Positions 25,653 through 34,795 are shown, counted from the stretch's first letter. The stretch is 64,000 bases of DNA from Paenibacillus dendrobii (GCF_009807035.1 NZ_WUBI01000003.1:431564-495563); one strand, 5' to 3'. The notes: generated from the sequence alone by a model not told the origin. A program made the numbers and translations.

Positions 25653-28094
25653 CTACCTTAGCTCCGGCAGCCGTCCTGCCTCAATGCCGTGAAATTCATA
25701 GCCGTTCTGGACGTACGTCTCGTAGTAGACTCTGCCATTTCGGTAATACATCAAATCCTCCAGATGAAACCCGCCCATGATGTTCAGCTTCTCGACCCCG
25801 CTGCTGCGTTTCTCATGGACGACACCCAGCTTGTATATGCGGGAGGTTTCGTCTGCAGACGATGCATACCGGATAAATTCACTTTCCGCGTCGCCGAAGA
25901 AATACTTCTCTTCATAGCGGTGCTCCTGCGTATATTCCAGAAGGCGTACATTGATGACCGCATGGTCTTCAAGGGTCCGGTACAGCTTCTTGAACAGTTC
26001 TTCCTTCGACAAGACCTGCCTGTTGTTGTAATCCGTTGTGACATTGGCACGGTTTAACAGTTCTTCTTCAAAGGTCTGATCCAAAGCTTCCGCTTCCAGC
26101 AGTTCTTTCCGGCACACCTCGACGAGCCGCTCCAATATGCGTGTCCGGCCATGATCCAGAAGCTCTGTGAAGTTGCCCATAAACCGTTCTTCGAAAAAGA
26201 CACCCTCACCGCGCCGGGATTCGAGCTCACGCATCCATTCCTCCGTGACCACTCCGTAGTACTCCATGATGTTCTGGCCGATGTAATCATCAGCGGTACA
26301 AATGCTCGCACGAGCTGCGCCGAGCAGCGTGTCCTGCAGATTGATAAGCTCCGATGCCTGATGTTTATACTCCTCGTGAATACGCACAAGCTCCGCCTCG
26401 TAACGGCGATACAGCTTAAGCTCCGTTTCGATCAGAAGGATCTCGAGCTTGCGCTGATACACCGTTTCGAAGAAATAGCGGATAAAGCTGCGGACGTTAT
26501 GTTTTTCCATCAGTGGGCGTTTCGTAAAGGGCTGCTCTTCTACTCGTTCCTCATAATAAACCGCAAGCTGCGATCTTTCAGAATCCAGATGTCCCGCGAG
26601 ATCCCGTATACGACTTTGAACGGCTTCAATGATACTGCCTGTGCCGCTTTTCTCATCCGTCCAATCCGCAACTGCAAAAATGCCTACGCCGGACGGCTCA
26701 CCGATACGGCCCCGGATCCATGCCCGCAGTTCATCACCGGCTTCCAGCCGCTGCAGTTTATGCATCGATTCCTGTACGTAATTGCTCTGAAAATATGCCT
26801 CGCAGCCTCCAGCGAACAGCGCTTCTTCCGCCTCATGCAGCGTCATGCGTTTCAATGAGCCATAACTTACCGGATGCGTCATCATTCCGGTCATTTCGGC
26901 GATTTTGCCGCTATCCGGAACAAGCTTCGCTGCCCGCTCCGACACGGAAGCCGGATCAAGGCCGAAGAAAGACACCTTCTCCTTCATGCCCCAGTCCGGC
27001 AGTCTTTTCATACGCTGCAGCAGTCCGCTGTAAAAGTGATACAGCACCGCAAGGGCAATCGATTCATTCGGCCGCTTCACGCGCGAGAATCCGGCGGAAA
27101 CATAACCCTGCCGACCGGATTCGGTCATGATGTTATTTTTGAAGGAGGTGTTGTTATAGCCTCCGGTGTTCATGTCGTAATGGCTGTCCTTCTGCTTGCG
27201 GTTCTTGAGCAGGCTAAGATGACAGATAATCTCGTAATTGCCTTGCATGCCGCCTTGCGCGGAAATACCACGCTCATTTTTGTCGGAAAGCACGTATGCC
27301 AAATCAAACAAAGGGGCTGGCTGATGCGTCACGGGAATGGATAATCCGTCCTCTGTGACATGCAGCTTTGCAGAAAAGCTGTAGTCGGGGCTTTGCATCA
27401 GCTCCACCTCTCTTAAAAAGGCAACCCCTGCCGAGCTTCCATAGCCGAAAGCCTCCATTTGGTCCCGTTCGCTGATCAGCACATACAAATCCATCTGCAC
27501 GGATTTGAAGGACTGGCTGAAAATGGACTGCGCCAAGAGCGAAACTTCCGGTATGAACACATTAAGCGGGTCGTCGACCCGCGTAATGACAGAAAGATGA
27601 ATACGATCAAACGATGAATACAGTCTACCGTAATCCGCTATATCGTAACTAAGCTGCCGCAGCGCCCGGTTAAGGCCATAGAGCTGTTCCTCATCCCGAT
27701 AGAAGGATTGATACAGCTCCTTACGCAGCGTTTTGACATCACTCTCAGCCGGTGCTGATCTCATCACGAAACGGCTGAGCCGCTGCTCCGTATCAGGAGT
27801 TCCCGGACCGGACTGCGCTGCCCCGACCTTCGAGCGCGGCTGCTCGGATGCTCCTATTCCAGAAACATTCCGGTCTGGCGCACCGGTCCCGACATGAAAA
27901 TACATGACGCCGGCGCTGTTATCCCATTTTTTATGGTTAATGCTCATCATGGGTTCGATCGCACCCGCCGACTTGTCGCCGATGAAGAGAAACACGGCCG
28001 GGTAATGGATGCTGCTCTGGTCATCTCCCTTACCCGACAGCTGATCCTGATCGGCGGCATAGTTTGCGGCGAACCGTTCCAATAATTGATCCAT
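25653..28094 (-). CDS. 813-residue partner of the tubulin-like protein, unknown family
   Basis: No signal peptide or transmembrane helix. Residues ~28-70 (YPAVFLFIGDKSAGAIEPMM) look like a hydrophobic beta strand and loop, and 165-260 has several strands (IHLSVITRVDD, VQMDLYVLISERD). The C-terminal 300 residues are mostly long charged helices (KLEILLIETELKLYRRYEAEL), closing with GGFHLEDLMYYRNGRVYYE. The start codon is only two bases after the stop of the tubulin-like gene, so the two are made together and probably bind each other. The alternating N-terminal half could be a diverged nucleotide-binding or tubulin-associated fold, but no glycine-rich loop supports this. I do not recognise it. 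Confidence 0.72.
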   Translation of the reverse strand: MDQLLERFAANYAADQDQLSGKGDDQSSIHYPAVFLFIGDKSAGAIEPMMSINHKKWDNSAGVMYFHVGTGAPDRNVSGIGASEQPRSKVGAAQSGPGTPDTEQRLSRFVMRSAPAESDVKTLRKELYQSFYRDEEQLYGLNRALRQLSYDIADYGRLYSSFDRIHLSVITRVDDPLNVFIPEVSLLAQSIFSQSFKSVQMDLYVLISERDQMEAFGYGSSAGVAFLREVELMQSPDYSFSAKLHVTEDGLSIPVTHQPAPLFDLAYVLSDKNERGISAQGGMQGNYEIICHLSLLKNRKQKDSHYDMNTGGYNNTSFKNNIMTESGRQGYVSAGFSRVKRPNESIALAVLYHFYSGLLQRMKRLPDWGMKEKVSFFGLDPASVSERAAKLVPDSGKIAEMTGMMTHPVSYGSLKRMTLHEAEEALFAGGCEAYFQSNYVQESMHKLQRLEAGDELRAWIRGRIGEPSGVGIFAVADWTDEKSGTGSIIEAVQSRIRDLAGHLDSERSQLAVYYEERVEEQPFTKRPLMEKHNVRSFIRYFFETVYQRKLEILLIETELKLYRRYEAELVRIHEEYKHQASELINLQDTLLGAARASICTADDYIGQNIMEYYGVVTEEWMRELESRRGEGVFFEERFMGNFTELLDHGRTRILERLVEVCRKELLEAEALDQTFEEELLNRANVTTDYNNRQVLSKEELFKKLYRTLEDHAVINVRLLEYTQEHRYEEKYFFGDAESEFIRYASSADETSRIYKLGVVHEKRSSGVEKLNIMGGFHLEDLMYYRNGRVYYETYVQNGYEFHGIEAGRLPELR

Positions 28095-28096
28095 GA

Positions 28097-31000
28097 TTAT
28101 TTCAACCTTCTGCGAATGTCATTTAACTTGGAAGACACCTGCTTGTAGAACTGATGGCGTTCTTCCCCATCTGCCAGCTCCACCTTCTCGTACTCCAAGC
28201 GGTCACGCGCATCAAGGAACGTCTCAGCCAGCTCCTCCAGCTTGGCTAGCAGCGAAGAAATATCCTCGGTCGCCGTCAGCTCGTTATCGCGGCGGGAAGC
28301 CTTGCGCAGCAGCGTGCTCCGGCTCTTCTCATCCAGTACGCGGAAGTGCTTGTAGACTTCGTACTCGACGTAGTTGACGCTCTTCATGAGATTGGCGAAC
28401 GGCTCCCATGAATCTTCTTCCGGATCGCGGTCGTAGACATACAACGCACCTTTCTTCGTAATCGTGCCTGTGTACATCGCTTCGATGAAATGGTCCAGCC
28501 ACTTCTCTTCGTCCTGATTTTGGCTGATAATCTGCTCAAGCTCCTGCAGCTTGGAAGCAATGACCTGATATTTCGCCAGCTCGGCGCGCACGCGCGTAAT
28601 TTGTTCCGGTGAACGAATCAGATTCTCCTTCGCCAGATCTTCGTTGATACTTCCAAAAATATCTTTCGTACTCTCTTTTTCCAGACCGCCTTCCAGCAGA
28701 CGCTTCAGCTCGGTTGCTGCACGCTTCACCTCTCCCAGATTCGGTTTGGCTGCGGTAAGCTGCATATCGTAAGCACGCAAAACATCGTTCAAGTCAAACG
28801 GTTTGGTATGGATGACCGCGTAGCGGTTGCTCGTATTTTGGTCGATATCCTTCTGTACGATGACCTTGTACGCCAGTGCCTGTTCGAATTCCGCACGAAC
28901 ACGGGCATTGTAGCTTTGAACCCGCGGGTTGAGGTAGGTTTCACCCCAGGATTTTTCCGGAATCGGCGAAGGCAGATAGGTCCAGTTGGCACGGTCGGTT
29001 TGCACCAAGTGGCGTCCGATGCCTTCCTTGTCCAGAATCGTGCGTTCATAGCTTTCTTCAAAAACCTTTAGCGGCGTATACACGAAGAGCGGTACCCCGT
29101 TTTTCGTATTGAGCCAGAATATGCGGTTCTTCACTTCGCTTTCCTTCACCGTAAAATGCGACTTACCCACCGAATTGTTCTGGTAGTTCCGGATCCCCTT
29201 CAGGATGCTTGGAGCTTGAACCGGTACAGATACAAAGCCCCATGAAGGAAAGTACAGATTACCCGCGCTGTTGCTTAAATGGAATACCGGCACCGCTTCC
29301 TCATCCAGCTTGCTCGCGATATTCCGTTCCACGAACTTCTCGATGGATTCCTCCTGTCCAAATTTCATGATCAAGAAATCCTCCATCGACTTGGTGATCA
29401 AATCGCCGAATTTCTCGGTCAGGAAGTCGGAAATCGAGCTGACGATGTCAATTTCCTGTTCCTTAATCCACTGATTGGAATGCCGGAGCAGTTCCTGGGC
29501 AAAATCACGGATCAGATCCTCTACGTCCTTTTGCTCCATCATTTTGTTAATAACCTTGGAGATGTCCGGTACGCTGACGATATTCCAGTAATACGTTTTG
29601 TTGCCCTTATGATCCTGCTGCTCTTCACCGCTAAGGAGGATGTCCCCGTTTTTGGCGAAGATCGCGTTCAGTGCATTCAGTATTTCGGTATATACGTTAT
29701 AAATGCGGTTGTTTTCCTGATTCAACAGATCGTACAGATCCTCGTAAAACTCGATCATTTGCTCAGTGCGTTCCACGTCCGCCATCAGCCAGTATTCATT
29801 GATTTTAGCCTCAATGTAGACATTCTTCTTTTTGTCCTTTGATACAAAAGCGCTTTTCGCGTCGCCAAGACGGTCGTTCGCCTGCTCCCTGGCCGCTTCG
29901 ATATCACGCGGGATGCGGGTCAAATTCTCGCGCAGCGTCTCGATGTAGGACAGCAGCATTTTCAGGAGGCAGAAGCCCTTCTCCGTATACAAGAGGCGCG
30001 ATACGTAAAACGGGCCTTGCTCCGGATGCAGGAAGATCCGGCGAATCTGGTCGCTGAACTGCTCCACGATTTCGCCCGGCAGCTGCTTCTTCGCCTTGAT
30101 GTATTCTTCACGAGCACGCGCAAGGAAGTTCTGTTCCAGCTCCGTGTCCATGTTGATGACCTGGTTTTTCACCACGTTGGTATAGCTCAAACGCTCGCTG
30201 TTCTGATACCCCGGCAGTGGTTCAGGCACGCGGGACTCGAAGGTTTTCATCATCGTGTCCAGATCGATGCCCAGCTTGCGGGCAAATTTCTCGACGTCCT
30301 CCTGGTTTGGCGCCTTCTCGAACATGGTTTCCATTTTGCCGAACAGGCGGAACGCCAGAAAGGTCGTCATTTCCTCAATCGGCAGCACCGCGGAGGATGC
30401 ACCGATAATGTTGTAATCATAGTTGGCCGGATACGCCTTATTCATCTGCGCGATATTCGTCCGGATGTTGCTGATATAATCGTGGATGGCGAATTCTTCG
30501 CCCGACTGTTTTTCCTCGCTGGCCATAAAGTTCGTAATATTCTCTGCGGTCACGTTCATGCAGTAGTCGTACGCATTTTCCAGCAGCTTGCCTTCTGTGT
30601 TCGTTGCCGAAATCAAATGGCACAGATTAAACGGTGGAAGCGGTGAGTTCACCGACAGGATGTTGCCGTACTGCTGCTTGAAGCGCTCACTACGGGCGTC
30701 GACGTTCATCCAATAGTCAAGTTCTTTGAGCGCGGCATAGCCGTTTTTCTTAATGTATTCGCGCGTATGCTCGCTCAGACTCTTGTTCGACAAGTTCACG
30801 TCCGGCGTAAACAAGTAGCCGAGCGTATTGACGCGGTCAATCCCTGCCGAGCCGTGGTCGCGTTCGATAATGCCGCGCACGATATAGGCGATGTCCAAGA
30901 AACAGCCGCTGCCCGTACCTCCGGAGAGGCCGGTCAGCAGGAACACCATCAGCTTTTTGTTGGTGCCTACGGACAATGTTTTGATCTTTTTATCGATGGC

Positions 31001-31486
31001 CTGCACGACCTGATTGATCTTCGTGAACAGCAGCAGGCGTCCCGCCTGACGCACGCCAGCCGCGCCGTTCATCCCGTCGGTGATGCTCAGTTCCGGTGAC
31101 AGCCAGTCTGTAATGTAAGGCTCCAGAATGCTGCGATTCTGCAGCAAGCCGCCGATTTCGGCGTTCGAGAGAAGCACAAACTCGTTGATGGAGTCCAGTC
31201 CAACACCTTTATAACGTTTGTTTTTGTCCTGCTCGTTCGTTTCGAAGGCCAGAAACTCCACGTTGGCCGGCTTCTCCATTTTCTTCTTGGAAAGTGGGTC
31301 CTCCGGCAGCTTGAAACGGCGGTTGATCTGATATTTCAGGCGCAGCAGCGCGTCAATCCCCGTACCTCCAAGGCCAATGATCAGAATCGGATTGTCGATC
31401 GTGTCGACGCGGATCTTCTCGCTGACGATGCCTCCGCCCAGCGATACATCCAACTGCTGTATATGTTCTCTTACTACCGGTTTCAT
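28097..31486 (-). CDS. Tubulin-like GTPase (Tubulin_2 family), 1129 residues
   Basis: The N-terminal 200 residues carry both tubulin/FtsZ loops: ILIIGLGGTG at 34-43 (T1) and TGLSGGTGSGCFLDIA at 185-200, which contains the G-box GGTGSG. The VEFLAFETNEQDKN segment equals the FtsZ strand that precedes the ribose loop. The remaining ~900 residues are largely helical and much longer than FtsZ (~380), matching the tubulin-like family PF13809 as I recall it. It should bind GTP and may polymerise or act as a switch; the long extension could carry partner sites. AGGAGGGG precedes the ATG at 31486. It is followed two bases later by the 813-residue partner. Confidence 0.85.
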   Translation of the reverse strand: MKPVVREHIQQLDVSLGGGIVSEKIRVDTIDNPILIIGLGGTGIDALLRLKYQINRRFKLPEDPLSKKKMEKPANVEFLAFETNEQDKNKRYKGVGLDSINEFVLLSNAEIGGLLQNRSILEPYITDWLSPELSITDGMNGAAGVRQAGRLLLFTKINQVVQAIDKKIKTLSVGTNKKLMVFLLTGLSGGTGSGCFLDIAYIVRGIIERDHGSAGIDRVNTLGYLFTPDVNLSNKSLSEHTREYIKKNGYAALKELDYWMNVDARSERFKQQYGNILSVNSPLPPFNLCHLISATNTEGKLLENAYDYCMNVTAENITNFMASEEKQSGEEFAIHDYISNIRTNIAQMNKAYPANYDYNIIGASSAVLPIEEMTTFLAFRLFGKMETMFEKAPNQEDVEKFARKLGIDLDTMMKTFESRVPEPLPGYQNSERLSYTNVVKNQVINMDTELEQNFLARAREEYIKAKKQLPGEIVEQFSDQIRRIFLHPEQGPFYVSRLLYTEKGFCLLKMLLSYIETLRENLTRIPRDIEAAREQANDRLGDAKSAFVSKDKKKNVYIEAKINEYWLMADVERTEQMIEFYEDLYDLLNQENNRIYNVYTEILNALNAIFAKNGDILLSGEEQQDHKGNKTYYWNIVSVPDISKVINKMMEQKDVEDLIRDFAQELLRHSNQWIKEQEIDIVSSISDFLTEKFGDLITKSMEDFLIMKFGQEESIEKFVERNIASKLDEEAVPVFHLSNSAGNLYFPSWGFVSVPVQAPSILKGIRNYQNNSVGKSHFTVKESEVKNRIFWLNTKNGVPLFVYTPLKVFEESYERTILDKEGIGRHLVQTDRANWTYLPSPIPEKSWGETYLNPRVQSYNARVRAEFEQALAYKVIVQKDIDQNTSNRYAVIHTKPFDLNDVLRAYDMQLTAAKPNLGEVKRAATELKRLLEGGLEKESTKDIFGSINEDLAKENLIRSPEQITRVRAELAKYQVIASKLQELEQIISQNQDEEKWLDHFIEAMYTGTITKKGALYVYDRDPEEDSWEPFANLMKSVNYVEYEVYKHFRVLDEKSRSTLLRKASRRDNELTATEDISSLLAKLEELAETFLDARDRLEYEKVELADGEERHQFYKQVSSKLNDIRRRLK

Positions 31487-31547
31487 AGTTTCCCCTCCTG
31501 AAAGTATCTTTAGGTTCTTATATCCAATGTCTCGACAGTGAGCGGGG

Positions 31548-31610
31548 TGGCCGCTGACGCTACTTCAGGTCGATTCCGCCCTCTTCGCTACTCTCGCTTT
31601 TTGTCATACA
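31548..31610 (-). repeat. Leader repeat, copy upstream of the tubulin-like gene
   Basis: On the minus strand it contains GAAGAGGGCGGAATCGACCT, resembling 23185-23250. It lies between the vWA gene stop and the tubulin-like start, leaving about 60 bases to the ATG. Confidence 0.5.
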
Positions 31611-31611
31611 T

Positions 31612-33384
31612 TTATACCAAATACTCAATCAAAATCGTCTTATCCACCTGCGGCAGCGAAACGCTGAGACGATCGCCGCTTTTGATCTCGGCTCCGCGGG
31701 ATGCATCCACCGCACGGCCCGATTTTTCGATCATGCAGGCCGATCCGTTCTTCAGCAGCAGCCGGTCGTTTTTGCCCGGCATAAAGATCACTTTATCCGT
31801 TTCCTTCAGCTCTGGTGCCAGCTGGAGCAGCTGATGCAGGTTGAACTTGCCTTTGAAGGCCGTCAACTTCTTGTACTGCGGATACGTTTTCTCACCGGTA
31901 TTCTCATCGCGGATTTCCACGACCATCTGTCCAACGAATCCTTTATTCGCTTTTCGTACCGCCCCCAGAATAAAGTAGGCTGCGGCAGCTATTGCGGCCA
32001 AGGCAATGACACCAATCACTACGGGCCATACTGGAAAAGGTTTCTTTTCATCCTTTCCAGCCGCAGGGGTTTGCGCGCTTCCTGCTGCCCCAGCTTTCGC
32101 ATTGATGGTCACCGGCTTCGTTTCCCGGTAGAAGCTCTTGTCCTCGGCGCGCGCCTTCAGCTCGTACTGATGCTTCGCTTCTACGGTGTAGGAGCCTTCG
32201 AAATGATCTCCTTTGTTGGTGAGATTCACTTCTTTCGTGTCGCCGGAATCCAGATCCTTGACGATCAGCTTTGCGTTCATGTTATTGTAAAGCCCATTAC
32301 TCTGCAGCTTCTGCCCATTGCTGACGAGATAGGCATTGATGTCGATCGTGTCGCCCTTCTTGACGGTGGTCGACTTCAGCGGAGCCATGTCCAGTTCAAG
32401 ATCGTAGTTAAAGATCAGATTAATGTCGATTTTATCCTTCGGAACGCCCTTGACCTGGAGCTTCCAGTCGCCCTGATCCGGCTTCAGGAGCTTGATCAGA
32501 GAATAGGTTTTTGACTTGGAGAGCAGCACGTCCGCTGATGGGATTTGCTGGCTTTTGCCCGACGGGTCTATTAACTTCACATCCACCGGCTTGCTGGACA
32601 TCAGCGAGATATTGGCTTCCAGCACGTTCGCATTTGGCACATTAATCGTGACTTCCTGGTAGCTTCCGTTCGCCGTGATCGCGCTCACAGGCACGATCTT
32701 CAGCTTCTGGTGGCTTGCGAAAATTTCACTCAGAATTTGCGGCAGCTCATCAGCCGAGCTGGTCGAAAAAGACTTGCCCGAGGTCTTATCTGACAGTTGA
32801 GCCAATGCGTTCTTGTTCAGCTTGCCGTCGTAATTCAGACCGATCGTGTAAATCGGAATGCCTGCGGCCTTCGCCTCCTGCACCGATTGGCTTAGCTCCT
32901 GATCGGACTGCGCCTGGGTTCTGCCGGATTTCGGATCAAGCGCGTTGTTGCCGTCCGCGAGAACGACGATCATCGGCTCATGCCCTTGTTCGGCGCCCTG
33001 CTTCAGCACCTTGACTGCTTCCTTCACGCCTACGGATATATCCGTGTACGCTCCGCGGTCAAGTTGGTCGATAAATTGTTTCAGATCGGTTTTGTCCGCA
33101 TCGGACTGGATTTCCAGCAACGCCTTCTCCCGTTGAATCTTATCGGTGTAGGAGACGATACCAACCTTATCTCCTTGCGTCGACAGCATATCAATGAACA
33201 TTTTCATCGCTTCGCCGCTGATTTGGTTCGGATCACTGGCCTTCATGGAGTTACTTGCGTCCATGACCAACACGGCATCGATATGGGAAGACTGCTGCGC
33301 GGCCGCGGCTCCCCGACCGCCTAGGGGCAGAAGCAACAAAACAACCATCAGAAGACAGAGTGCTATTTTATTTTTATGAAGCAT
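31612..33384 (-). CDS. Exported vWA-domain protein with membrane helix and cytosolic FHA-like tail
   Basis: 590 residues from the ATG at 33384 (AAGGAG 12 bases upstream); a longer frame to 33441 would put 19 charged residues before the signal. Residues 1-30 are a signal peptide, and 36-215 are a vWA domain with MIDAS residues DASNS (42-46), Thr in GAYTDIS and Asp in VVLADGNN. About 220-440 are two or three beta-sandwich domains outside the membrane. A helix at ~450-473 (PVVIGVIALAAIAAAAYFI) crosses back. The final 117 residues contain IFMPGKNDRLLLKNGS and GAEIKSGDRLSV, with the look of an FHA or similar beta-sandwich. It is the first gene of the cluster and connects an outside binding domain to the cytosolic machinery. 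Confidence 0.85.
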   Translation of the reverse strand: MLHKNKIALCLLMVVLLLLPLGGRGAAAAQQSSHIDAVLVMDASNSMKASDPNQISGEAMKMFIDMLSTQGDKVGIVSYTDKIQREKALLEIQSDADKTDLKQFIDQLDRGAYTDISVGVKEAVKVLKQGAEQGHEPMIVVLADGNNALDPKSGRTQAQSDQELSQSVQEAKAAGIPIYTIGLNYDGKLNKNALAQLSDKTSGKSFSTSSADELPQILSEIFASHQKLKIVPVSAITANGSYQEVTINVPNANVLEANISLMSSKPVDVKLIDPSGKSQQIPSADVLLSKSKTYSLIKLLKPDQGDWKLQVKGVPKDKIDINLIFNYDLELDMAPLKSTTVKKGDTIDINAYLVSNGQKLQSNGLYNNMNAKLIVKDLDSGDTKEVNLTNKGDHFEGSYTVEAKHQYELKARAEDKSFYRETKPVTINAKAGAAGSAQTPAAGKDEKKPFPVWPVVIGVIALAAIAAAAYFILGAVRKANKGFVGQMVVEIRDENTGEKTYPQYKKLTAFKGKFNLHQLLQLAPELKETDKVIFMPGKNDRLLLKNGSACMIEKSGRAVDASRGAEIKSGDRLSVSLPQVDKTILIEYLV

Positions 33385-33702
33385 AAGCTTTCGAAACTCC
33401 TTCTCTATTGAATTGAACTGATTTTTTTCATAAGCTTTCATTATATTCTAGGAAAAAGGTCTTAAGAAATTCTTAAGAAACGATAAATTTACATGTAAGA
33501 GGCATGTTTAACTTTTTCCAGATGGATTAGCCGCGCTTCCTCATAGCCGACTAAAAACTCCCAATACTTTTATATTATGATATAATTAAAGCTGGCAAAG
33601 TTCAATGAGGATGGCCCGGACACGCTTTAAGCACCGCTTCTAGTCAATAAGGCCTACGGCCCCTTTTTACCCGCCATTTTGCCACCAGAAAGGAACTTGC
33701 GG
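33385..33702. other. Divergent control region between the vWA cluster and the 51-residue protein gene
   Basis: No gene. Toward the minus strand it holds a -10 and a palindrome described separately. Toward the plus strand GATATAATTAAAG at about 33582-33595 contains a TATAAT without a clear -35. The rest shows nothing I recognise. Confidence 0.6.
33440..33477 (-). promoter_or_regulatory. Promoter with overlapping palindrome in front of the vWA/tubulin cluster
   Basis: TATAAT at 33445-33440 (minus strand) lies 17 bases after a weak -35 (TTCTTA at 33468-33463). The perfect palindrome CTTAAGAA-A-TTCTTAAG at 33461-33477 covers the -35, and a further TTAAGAAA half-site follows 12 bases on. This suggests control of the whole cluster by a regulator bound at the -35; the regulator is unknown. 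Confidence 0.55.
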
Positions 33703-33858
33703 ATGATCATTGCATACGGATGCCTCGGCATTTTGTTTCTCTTTGTTGTTATAAAAATCGCCATCTACTTTAATAGGCAGAAGAAAGCTCCTACACCCGA
33801 GGATCTTGATGAGACCCTTCTGGCCATTTCCAATCCGCGGGGTGAACATTCATCATGA
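33703..33858 (+). CDS. 51-residue single-pass membrane protein
   Basis: The frame begins ATG at 33703 with AAAGGAA seven bases upstream. Residues 2-24 form one hydrophobic helix (IAYGCLGILFLFVVIKIAIY), followed by a basic NRQKK patch and an acidic cytosolic tail (APTPEDLDETLLAI). The TGA overlaps the ATG of the next gene (ATGA), so translation is coupled. It is probably a small partner of the adjacent zinc-ribbon membrane protein. No family is recognised. Confidence 0.7.
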   Translation: MIIAYGCLGILFLFVVIKIAIYFNRQKKAPTPEDLDETLLAISNPRGEHSS

Positions 33859-34790
33859 ATAAGAAGAAACCGGTGCGCCTGCGCCCCTATTATAAGACGA
33901 AACATGCCTATGAAAAGTTAAGAGTTTGCAAACATTGCCGCTCTTTTACCGTGCTTTGGGAAGATAAATGCGCGAATTGCGGCAGGCATACGCTGATTCC
34001 TGTCATGGATCAGGCCCGCTTCAATGCCAAACGGTCCATGCAAAACGAACGGCTCATCGCCCTTCTGATCACGCTTGCTGCCGTGTTGTTCAGCCAAACC
34101 TTTCTACAGATCGTCCTCTGTCTCGTTGGCGGTTTTGCGCTGACGGCGCTGCTATGGTGGTTTCAGCGGCGGGTCATCGAATCCGAAACACGACGTCAGC
34201 TCGATAAGCTGCTGCGAAGCAGCGACCGCCGGATCATCGAAGGAATCTATATGAATCTCACCACCGCTTCTGCCGCCATCAAGGAAGATGAGCAGCTTGG
34301 GTACGAAATTTTACGGGAAATTGCCACGATCGTGCACAATGACCGGATTCGCCTGCAGCAGATCATGCTGCTTCAGACGTTCGTGCTCCGCAAAGATATG
34401 GAGCTGGAGCTTGAATCACTGATGCTGGACGGCTTTGAGCCTGCCCTCGCGGAATATATCGGCGAACTCGCCAAGGTCAAACGCGAGCTGATCAAGAGCA
34501 CTGCCCTCAGGTACGTGCTCTTACATGAAAGGCAAATACTCCAAATGAAGGGCGGCGCCGGTATTCTGGCGGCTGTAGCGGGAGCTGCGGTGCGGATGAA
34601 GAAATACGTGGATTCCTATCCCGATTTCATTCTCCGTTATGTCCGTCAGCTTCCGAAAGACCGCTATCTCCGGTTGTACCAGCTGGTACGGCGTAGTCCG
34701 AATCAATCCTGGAACGGTCTGCGCGACGAAGTCTCGGCCATTTATAATGAAAAGTACCGCTGGGATCCCGAATTTCAAAACTGGGATTAG
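33855..34790 (+). CDS. Zinc-ribbon membrane protein, unknown
   Basis: 311 residues. A zinc ribbon lies near the N-terminus: CKHC at about 25-28 and CANC at about 39-42. Two hydrophobic helices (about 66-84 and 84-102) form a membrane hairpin, followed by ~200 residues of helix-rich cytosolic domain (RRQLDKLLRSSDRRIIEGIYM, FVLRKDMELELESLML). The cytosolic zinc ribbon echoes the split zinc ribbon of the nearby GTPase, and the gene is divergent from the vWA/tubulin cluster. No known family was recognised; an assembly or adaptor role at the membrane is plausible. The operon ends at a terminator at 34911-34942, which lies beyond a truncated copy of the next gene's start. Confidence 0.75.
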   Translation: MNKKKPVRLRPYYKTKHAYEKLRVCKHCRSFTVLWEDKCANCGRHTLIPVMDQARFNAKRSMQNERLIALLITLAAVLFSQTFLQIVLCLVGGFALTALLWWFQRRVIESETRRQLDKLLRSSDRRIIEGIYMNLTTASAAIKEDEQLGYEILREIATIVHNDRIRLQQIMLLQTFVLRKDMELELESLMLDGFEPALAEYIGELAKVKRELIKSTALRYVLLHERQILQMKGGAGILAAVAGAAVRMKKYVDSYPDFILRYVRQLPKDRYLRLYQLVRRSPNQSWNGLRDEVSAIYNEKYRWDPEFQNWD

Positions 34791-34795
34791 GCATG

